Shown here in pieces: positions 55,157 through 64,000 of a stretch of DNA of 64,000 bases. Below the pieces are notes generated by a model, which did no database searches, had not been told where the DNA came from, and worked only from the letters and a program-made list of their open reading frames with translations. Location: NCBI GenBank assembly GCA_025331565.1, contig JAFREQ010000014.1, forward strand, positions 5,040,501-5,104,500. The letters run 5' to 3'. This stretch comes from Holacanthus passer. Lineage: Eukaryota > Chordata > Actinopteri > Pomacanthidae. A program made the translations under genes and the position numbers. Position 1 is the first letter of the stretch, and every line of letters starts with the position of its first letter.

Positions 55157-58100
55157 GTAAGTTTTCAAAAAAAAAAATAGCTGCTTCTTTTTTTTTCTTT
55201 TTGCTCCTGATGCCTGGAAATGTGCTGTTTTTTTGTGAGGCTGTTAAATGCTTTTGGAGAGCTGGTAATAGTGACGCGTCTAAATCAATGGAGTTTTAAT
55301 TCATTTGTATTCCGTTTAAAGCAGTATTTTGAAATGCATGAAGTAAAAGTGGAGTTTTTGATGCATCAATTACTCCCAGTTTGATTCAAGCAGGTGCCTT
55401 CTGTTGACTAAATTTGCAATCACTTAATTGCCTTTCTCTTGTGTCAGTATGCTCAGTTGCTTGCATTCATTCAGACTTGAAGAAAGGAAACATAATAAGG
55501 CTTAAATTAAGTTTTGTGCTGTCTGTTGCCTGGTTGTCTATGATGTTCAAACAGCATCAGCAGTGTGAACAGTTATGTTTCATAGCTATTCCTGCAGCTA
55601 ATTGTAGTGAGACTACCAGGAGGTATTTGTCACAGTCCAGACAAGTATTTGACACCGGCCTGTAAAACACACACATGGAGGGAGACTCTTGTCTGTCAGA
55701 CACTGCAACTACAGTACCGTCCTGCCCAGCCGGCTGCCCTCTTGCTCTCCCGTCTTGTGAGAAATTATTCAGACCAGACAAGGGCAGCCTGAATCAAAAA
55801 AAACCCCAACTCTGGCACCTTACAGGAACACGAAAGACGTGGCGCTAGGCACTCGATTTCTGATCCCCTCAGCCTTCTCCTCCAGGTTTTCATCACTTAA
55901 TTTTCCCACAATACACATGCCAAGCTGGAGCTGCCAGAAGTATTTGCATGCAAAGACACATCATGGTTTCTGTGTGAGTGTTGATTGTGGTCGGTGATGT
56001 TTCGCACACACAAAAAGACATCTCTCGGGCGGTCGACAAGGCAAAAAGAGAAAGGGGGTGGGTGACTATTTTGCATCCTGGGTGGTCTGCCCCCACTTGT
56101 GGGAAAACTCAATATTTACATTTTGCAATTAGAACTACTTTTTTCTCACTTTATTTTCCACAACATCGATTACACACTTCCTTGTAGCGTGGAATGCTGC
56201 TGTATGTATGTGGGTCCGTAATGGCATGCACCTGTTTGTTGGTCACCGAGTGAAACACTGTGGACGACCACTTGATAGGCTTCTCCTCCGGTTCCTGTTT
56301 GTCAGTACAAGGCAAGCAGCTCTGCAGTGACACATTATCTGTGTTTGGCTCTGGAGTTATCTGTGAGCATATTTTGTGCCTAACTGAAAATAAATATTGA
56401 GTTTGATGTTGGTGGCAACTCTGTGGCAACTAGCAAGTCTGCATGCTGGGAACTATTTTGAAAACCGGAGAAACGGAGAGATGAACAGTGCTTTTAAAAA
56501 AAAATGCACAATTTGTCAGCTCAATATTTATTCAAAGCAGATGTTGCCGACAAGAGTCTTTGTCTTTCATCAGTGTCAGTCTAATCATGGCACCGTGTTT
56601 CAGACATCAGTCATTACTCCAGGAAAAAAAGAGCGAAAGAGCAGCGGGACGAGGGAGGGAAGTCTTGAGGATGTGGTGGAGAGAATGACAAAGAAAGGAA
56701 AAATGAGACCGGGGAAACAGGAGAGATTAAGGGTGCAGAGACAGACAGTGAGAGAGGAGGTTTCTTAGTGAGCGAGCAGCAACAAGCGAGGAAAAGAGAA
56801 GGAAAGAGGGGAGCCATACACGTCATGGCAAATCACTTTCCCTCGAACAGATTCAGGAGCTCTTCGTTAATGCAGCGGCACCAAGGCAACGGTTGGTGTG
56901 TGGCTGACATGCTGCTGTGGCTGGCTATGTTGGTGTAACCTCTGCTCCGGGGCCTGGGGGTCTAAAGACGCAGGGCTGCCTGAGCGGGGAGGAAGGCCAG
57001 ATCCAGGCCCGGACACACTGTGGGAACCGAGCAGCCTTGGCAATATGAGGCCCAAGTGACGGGAGGCTTACCTAGAGATGCTGCCCGAGTCTCCACTGTG
57101 AGCGAGATGGAAAGGAAGGAGAAATCCCCCCCCTCCACCGCTCACCCGCCCACCCCCAACACTCACTCACCCCTTTCCTTTTTCTTTTTCACCCAACTCT
57201 TGCTTTGTTTGCTTTGTCCTCGCTTCCTCTCCTTTGCACTTAATGAAGTAGCTGTGCTTTTTCTCTGTCAGCCACAAGCAACGACTGCGTTACACCCACC
57301 GTGTCAGAAAGCCCACTGTCAGCCAATGTGTTATTTCTATTTTTTGCAACAAAAAAGATGTGCACAGCTCCCCTCCGTCCCCTTCGCCGCTTTCTCCAGT
57401 CCTGTCCGGCCCACTGTTGTGTCTTGATAGACGGCTGGATGTGTTGCACGTCTGTGTCGGCGTGCAAGTGTCGGCGTATGTGTGTGCAAACGTGTAATTG
57501 GGACAGTGAGAGAGTGTATGGGCTCCGTCTGTGGTAATTCGGACAGTTCTTTGAAACTGTATGTGAAGCCACATAAAAGAACCGTTTAAATGGGGCTTTT
57601 ATTTCTGCCGATCCCTTTGGCCTTGAACTTCTCTGAATGTTTGCTGTTTAGCAGGAAGAGGGAGTGAGGGGGAGAAAAGGACAGACAGGCGGAGAGAGAC
57701 TGTGGCACCGTCTTCTATGAGCATGGCCGGTCATCTCGATTTAACATTTTGACACCACTTTGGCGATCCTCTTTCATCACCTTCACTCTCGTTTCTCAGA
57801 CTGTGTGGTTCCTGCGTTGCCCCTGAAGTCCTGACAAGCTCCTGCAGTGGTATTTGTTGAGCTGTTACACTTATCCCCTCAGAGACTGGATGTTCCTTAA
57901 AACAAGCAGACACAAAAGTCCCTATTTGTCTGCCAAGGTAGCAGAGCACAATTTTTGGCAAAGTAATTTTTAACAGCTGGCGAATGGAAGATGTATTCAG
58001 GTCAGCCAGGAAAAGACTTCTGTGCTCATCGGGATGCCCTGTGACTTTAAGAATTTAAGGAAAATGTGAATCAGTATATTGTACTTTGGATCAATTATTG

Positions 58101-59277
58101 ACCGAAGCGATGTCGTCCTTTATTTTCTCCTATCCTTTACGTCTCACTGTGTAAGCCCAATTAAAGCAGATGAGCTCCTAACCTGTAAATGCCTTTCCCC
58201 CCCCTCGAACAAAAAAGTACTCTCTTGTGATGATAAGAGCCGATCTTGCCTCAGTCTGTCTTTTCTCTCTCTGCAGCAGGCATGCAGTGTCAGATAGTTG
58301 TGTTCTCGTTATGATCAGAGTCTCTGAGGCAGGTTGAGCCTCGGGGTAGCCCTCGGTCACCCGCTGATGAGTGGGTGGAGGGGATCAATCCAGCTTTGCT
58401 TTACCACTCAGCAGACACTCAGAAAGCATCTGCCTGACAAGTGGTGCTCCAGTACCACTGTACATGTTGTTACAGAGCAGCCGAGAGAGCAGAGAGATTA
58501 TTATCTTGGCATTACTTGAGTGATGAAAACACTTGATAACAATTCTGTCCAAGAGCAATGCGGTATGAATCATGAAAACGACTTTGATCTCAGGGTGTGT
58601 TGTGAGGACAAGTGAATGTGAATGACTGCGATGAGTGATTTTTAGACTGGATATTAATGATTGCACTTAGCAGGCAGAAGTGCTTTCACTTCCCAAAATG
58701 AGGCTCCATTATACTGTAGATACAGAATCTTTTAAAAGCAGAATGATTCAGATCTATTGTGCCTATTTTTCTCTAATGCCCTGGCCCCAGTGTGGCCAAG
58801 CTGCAGCTTGATACACACATTTTAGTCTGGTTTTGGGGCTGCAGCTACATACAGAGTGAGTACCATGTTTACAGGCACATGTTAAGTCAAAGCTGTCTGG
58901 CACAAGCTGTGACCCAAGGCGATTCAGTTGGCCTTCATTCTGGACGGTCGCTCACTTTCATCCTCACCGCTGGAATGTAAAACCAAGACATTTTCCTCTC
59001 TGCAACAGTGTGTCAAAGATTCTGGCCTGAAGAAATCTGACTTCCCCACTCTTATGTGCCCTTTCCAAATGATTATCATTTAATCAATCTATTTCCCCTG
59101 GTAATTTCTCTTTCTATAATGAGGTGCATATTTGCTAGAATGTCTTTCTCTTTTAAGAAAATGAGAAATGGGTTATCATTCCACTCTTTTGCAAGGAACA
59201 GGATAAAGTTTTACTGCTGCATTTCTTTTAGAAAGTAAAATTCATCAGTGTCACATAAATGGTTTCTGGCATTAATT

Positions 59278-59545
59278 TAAAGGAATAGTTCAATCTTTTG
59301 GGAATATACTTATTCACTTTCTGGCAGAGTTAGATGAGAAGCTTGGTGCCACTCTCGTGTCTGTATGTTAAATATCAGGCTACTGCCAGCAGCTGTAGCT
59401 TAGCTTAGCACAAAGACTGGAAGCGGGAGCAAACAGCTAGCCTGGCTCTGTCATGTGGTTACAATATACACCTACCAGCATCATGAGAGATCACTAATTA
59501 ACACGTATCTCGTTATCTCATTGCATCTTGTTTAATCCATCCGGT
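59278..59545 (+). repeat. Interspersed repeat (TTAGATGAGAAG / TAGCTTAGCTTAGC family)
   Basis: Contains GAGTTAGATGAGAAGCTTGG, TGTAGCTTAGCTTAGCAC and ACAGCTAGCCTGGCTCTG, hallmarks of a very abundant percomorph repeat known to me by sequence and not by name. It is related to the facing fragments at 5465-5640. Confidence 0.75.
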
Positions 59546-61197
59546 GGCTTCCTGGAATCACAGATTTGAGAGCGTTATTGATCTTTGCGGTTAAGCCTAT
59601 TTCCCAAAATGTCAATGTCTAGTTTCAAAGTCTCCTAGAAATGTGTTGTTCCAGGGTACGTGTGTGTTGATGATCATCTTTTCTGCTTTTCCTTCTGTTT
59701 GCATAAAGTCATATTTGCCTCATTATCTGCATGCATGTACCAAATTTGAACCATTACTCTGTTTTACACATTTCGTATGCAGTACGAATGTTAGGTGACA
59801 GCCAAACACAACCTTAATCTGTGGACTCAGATTTCCTGTTGCTCCCCAGTGGAAGCCATCAGCTGTTGAGATCCCTCCGCCATGGTCCCTTTTCTCCCTT
59901 CCTCAAGCAGAAAATCACTTTATCAGCAGCTAGCGAGACCCTTGTGACCACAATTTGTCACCTCATTTAGAATGGTTGCAGGGCTGACAAAGCTGTAGAT
60001 TTCATGTGCAACAGAGGAAGCGATAAAATGTAGTTTAAATCATCCAGACTTTCCCGAGGACACCAGGACAACTGCTTTTTGTGCAACACCAGTGTCCAAA
60101 AAACATTCGAACGCTCACGCTCAGGAGCGCAGAGCTGGTTTGGAGATTGTTTATTTATCAGGGCTTTGATGTGAACAATATGTTCCAAATGAGGCCTGTG
60201 ATGCTTCTCTCAACTGTGGCATTGTGGTTAAAATTAGAAAACTCTCTCCTGCTCCCATCTCTCTTTGCCTCTCACCCTGTCAGTGGCCTTTGTTCTCTGT
60301 GCAGATGCGGCACTATGCTGACAACATCCCTGTTGGTTTCGGGGGAGGATGGAGTCAGTGTTGACGGCACTCTGACCCCCCAGTCTCAAACTCACCTCCA
60401 GAGCCCCCTTTCACAAGTGCTGATGGCTCGCTGAGGAACCTCACTGCCGTCCCTCGGCCAGCTGCAGCAGCTCTTAGATCATTAATCCTCTAACCCCCCA
60501 CCACAGAGCCCACATTTGTTTTTCTGTTCCATTAGTCACTGATTGGGGATACTGTGATTCAGGAGAAGATATCAGTGGGACTGACATCTCAGCCTCTGTA
60601 CTTTCTTAGGCCCATGGCTGACGCTACACTATCCTTCCTCCTCTTTCGCCCTCATCCCCGCTCCCTCCTGTGACCTCTTGGCTGAATAATGGGGCTGCGT
60701 CTCTCTTTGAGAGTTTGGGGGGGTCAGCGAGGGACGTCATTAGGCTGGTCTGCGGTGGTCAGCGTTGTCAGAGGGGGGTTGGGGGTCAGAGAGAGCCTTG
60801 TTTACAGACTGTGTGTGTTTACATTCCTGATGGTGAGCGCCAGCTTTAGAGACTGCTGGAAGTGAAAGGAAATGCTCTTATTCTGCTTAGTAATGGAAAA
60901 ATCCAACCCAATACATCAAGGAATCCAGATGAAAAAAGCCAAGTTATTTATTTGGTGGGTTCTGGCCAATGCATTCTGGGTAGAAAGAGGGATGACTTCA
61001 CTGATGAATTTGAGACTTCCTCAATGGACAGAGGCATGGGAAAAACCAAATGACCCTCTGCAGTATTTAATCACTCCCGGCAAACTCCATATATATATTT
61101 ATTGCAGACTGTAATGGCTTATACTGCTGATTAATGGCAAGTACTGGTTGTGCTCTTTTGTTTTAAATCATTGCACTATCCATCAGATGGACATTTA

Positions 61198-61480
61198 GGG
61201 CTGCTGCTAAGAGTTATTTGTATCATAGATTGATCTACCTATTAGTTTCTCAATTAAATGAGTAATTCTTTAATTGAATCATTTATTTTACAAAAAATCA
61301 GCAATATTAAAAAATGCCCATCACAAGTTTCCTGATCCCTTAGTGACATCCTAGAATATTTTGTTTTGTCTGACCAACAGTTCAAAACCCAAAGATATTC
61401 ACTTTACAATCATCAGAAGACCAAGAAACTTTTCCAATTCAGTAGCTAAAACCAGAGAATGTTGGCACTTCACTTAATCG
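61198..61480 (+). repeat. GGGCTGCAACT-family repeat, copy 5 (diverged)
   Basis: GGGCTGCTGCTAAG start, then GACCAACAGTTCAAAACCCA and AAAGATATTCACTTTACAAT. It is older than the other copies. Confidence 0.65.
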
Positions 61481-61874
61481 GGGTCATTCCTATGTTCTCT
61501 GGTTCACATATGTGCTCTCACAGAGTCCCAAGTTCCCAGAGTTAGGGTTCTTTTATCTTGAAATGGGTCAAATTTGACCTGAATACAATAGGAGGGTTAA
61601 CATGTATTACAGAGATCAAAAGATCGACAAGAAATCCAAAGAACAAAAAGCTATTTATATGTATGAAGTTACTTTTTCAGTGTGTATTGTTTCATATTGC
61701 TTCATACTGATGAGAACATGTATAGTTGGGAAAATTACATTTCAAATTTAATAGGTTCCACAAAATTACATGCACATCCTTTGACTGAGCAGACAGTGAC
61801 ATGCCTTGCATCAACTAGTAAGTGGGTGTCCGTTGGTGGAAATGCGAGAGTAAGAACATTTGCATAACCCTTTT

Positions 61875-61877
<3 letters not shown>

Positions 61878-61905
<28 letters not shown>

Positions 61906-61906
61906 A
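61878..61906. repeat. Poly-T run
   Basis: About 27-28 consecutive T in scube3 intron 1. Confidence 0.9.
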
Positions 61907-62261
61907 GTAATATGAAATGTCAACACAGTTATGTTTTTATAATTATATAGTAAGCCTATTTAGAGTTGGCAGACATGACATGGTGCTGCACTGATTAATT
62001 ACAGGGTACACTTTGAATTTAGCCTATAATTTGACTGATGATACACAACCAATTTTTTAAGGAAAATGTGCAGCTGGAAAACTGACAGTTTGAGGTGTGA
62101 ATATGGAAAAAATGACAATTAATGCTGTCTTCTCTGTCATTCACCAAGGCTGGAATGTCTGCACAACATTTAGTTGCGAAATATTTTATCTAACGTGCAG
62201 TTTTCAATAATAATAAAAACAACAATCATCGCCATAATAATCATAATGGCAGTCAACTAGA

Positions 62262-62581
62262 GCTGAAATGATGAGCTGAAAAGAACAATAATTTGCAACT
62301 ATGAAATAGTACATTTTCAAGCAAAAATGAAAGGTTTTCAGATGTGATCAGTTGATGGTTTTCTTTATCAAATATGTTAGTAAACTTATTATCTTTGGGT
62401 TTTGGACTGTTGGTTGGACAGATCGTGACATTTAAGTTGTCAATTTTGGTTCTGCTAAAATGTCTTTGCCACTTTTCACTTTTTTAGAACACTGTATAGA
62501 CAAATTATGAACTAAATATTTCATTAATTGAATATATGAATATTTCATTTGATAATAAAAGTATTTGTTGGTTGCAGCCCT
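62262..62581 (-). repeat. GGGCTGCAACT-family repeat, copy 6, reversed
   Basis: Reads in reverse: CTTTGGGTTTTGGACTGTTG near 62393 and GGTTGCAGCCC at 62570-62580. Confidence 0.7.
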
Positions 62582-63929
62582 ATATCTAGCAGTTTGCTAG
62601 ATTATATCCGACTCACTCTTGTCATTTTCACAAACTCACATTGTCTGCTCTGATAATATTTTGGGTTTTATGCAGGTCACCGATCTGCCTTTCAGATTGA
62701 ATATTTTCTGCTCTGCCCTTGCACAGTCTGATTGAAATACAGTGGGAGCAGTGATGGAGAGGCCATTAAGCACTTGATGTGTCTGTATGATGAAGTGATT
62801 GTGCTGTCTCACAGCATTTAAATGAAGCATATATCCAGTCAGTTCCAGCCCACTGAGCTTCACATTTCTGAGCTTTAGTAGTTAATGCCTGCTTCACAGC
62901 TTACACAGAGAACCATTCACTTTATACCTCAGTTTGACAGGAAACAACTAAAAATATCACACTTGTGCTGTAATTGCTATGTTGCCATCTTTATAGTTGG
63001 TACTGTATCTGGTTAAAGCAACCACCAATGAATGTAATTGCTGTGTGCAGAGGGGAGAGTGTCATGTCAGTTAGCTCTGGTTGTATAAATATAAGGTATG
63101 CAGCTGGACTAAGTGCCACCCTTCCCGTATATAAAATATGCTGCATGGGGCCAAGAAGTCATTAACAGTGGAGGACACATGCCAAGGAGGGTGAAAATTC
63201 CCTTGAAAGGTACAAATGAATTTCTCGTCACTTCGGCTCCTAATGGGAAATGGTTACAAGTTATGCTCAATTATTCAGTGTGGTATATATTAGACCCCCG
63301 ACACTTAGTGTATGTCATGTCAGCCTCTCTCTGCACTCTCATAGTATTGCTCGATGATTCACTTAATTACTGTAATAAGTGTTTTTCTTCTGAAGGTGGT
63401 CCGGAGGTCTGTGAGTCATAGTCTATTAAGGCCACACATGCTAAAGGAAAGGCACAGCACCAGATGCTCGGCCTATGATCAAAATCACAGAGAATGTCCA
63501 TTATTTATTGAGAAAGTTTGAGCCTGAGAAATGTTTTATAAATGACACAAGGTGAGTCGACTTGCTTTTTACTCTGCAGTCTCCAGGCTCATCATTTGTC
63601 GCTGTCAGTTCTGTTGGAAAGCTCACAGTATAAAATCCTCATGCAGACATCAACAGATTGAAGAAGTAGATCTTGTATGTGTTGGCTTGAGTTAGTCATA
63701 CAGCGAAAATACACATCCATTATAAATCAGTGTTTGCGTAACATTACACTATTTCCACTATTTGTTCCTTTTGTTTTACTGGGAATTAAAAGGGTACATA
63801 AGATATTGTTAGATTAGGTAACTTTATTATCTAATCTAATCTAGATAATAAATTAGTTTAGCTAATATTACCTTATCTAAACTACTTTAATGACTATTTT
63901 TGTTATAATTCAAAATCTCTGATAAAGGA

Positions 63930-64000
63930 AGCCGTGATGCAACAATTAGTTGATCAATCAATTTTGAAAATCAACTAATCATTTGTCATTTTTCAAATAA
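63930..64000 (+). repeat. GGGCTGCAACT-family repeat, copy 7, cut by the window end
   Basis: GATGCAACAATTAGTTGATC followed by AATCAACTAATCATTTGTCA, the start of the family. Confidence 0.5.

Larger units (their letters stand above)
55157..64000 (+). other. scube3: scube3 intron 1 (continues past the window)
   Basis: At least 8.8 kb with no cysteine-rich EGF exon in any frame. It contains interspersed repeats at 59278-59545, 61198-61480, 62262-62581 and 63930-64000, a poly-T run at 61878-61906, and C/T-rich DNA near 57120-57200. Confidence 0.65.

Overview
The window is vertebrate nuclear DNA, most probably from a percomorph-type teleost fish. Coding sequence is sparse and split into short exons with GT-AG borders. 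Introns and intergenic DNA carry CA/TG, CT, TAA and TCTTA microsatellites plus several interspersed repeat families that I know from spiny-rayed fish genomes. No prokaryotic gene organisation is present. All three genes found lie on the + strand.

Region 1 (1 to about 31005) is the 3' half of anks1a (Odin). Twelve coding exons between 8145 and 28391 join without a frame break into the last 480 residues: a linker, SAM1, SAM2, a spacer, the PTB domain and a C-terminal tail ending in YETTIF. The ankyrin repeats lie upstream of the window. The SAM1 exon can also begin at an internal ATG at 11449. This gives a short isoform starting MMWQCHVS, which resembles the start of the AIDA-1 short isoforms of the paralogue ANKS1B. 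A 3' UTR of about 2.6 kb ends near an AATAAA at 30987.

Region 2 (about 34490 to 42800) is a complete gene for a homologue of the specifically androgen-regulated gene protein (SARG, human C1orf116). It has a candidate noncoding first exon behind three inverted CCAAT boxes, then three coding exons giving 574 residues.

Region 3 (about 42800 to 54400) holds no gene that I can support. It contains a cluster of decayed transposons: a Tc1-like element, an hAT-like transposase remnant, a Ty3/gypsy RNase H-integrase fragment and a short element with terminal inverted repeats. One orphan exon-like segment lies at 51319-51440.

Region 4 (about 54410 to the end) is the promoter, leader and first coding exon of a secreted protein, best explained as scube3. 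It is followed by at least 8.8 kb of first intron rich in interspersed repeats. In mammals ANKS1A and SCUBE3 are also close neighbours (human 6p21), which supports both calls. SARG is on human chromosome 1, so its position between them here is notable.

The three genes are neighbours and not a pathway: a receptor-tyrosine-kinase adaptor, an epithelial cytoplasmic protein of unknown mechanism, and a secreted EGF-CUB protein. I found no tRNA, rRNA or CRISPR.
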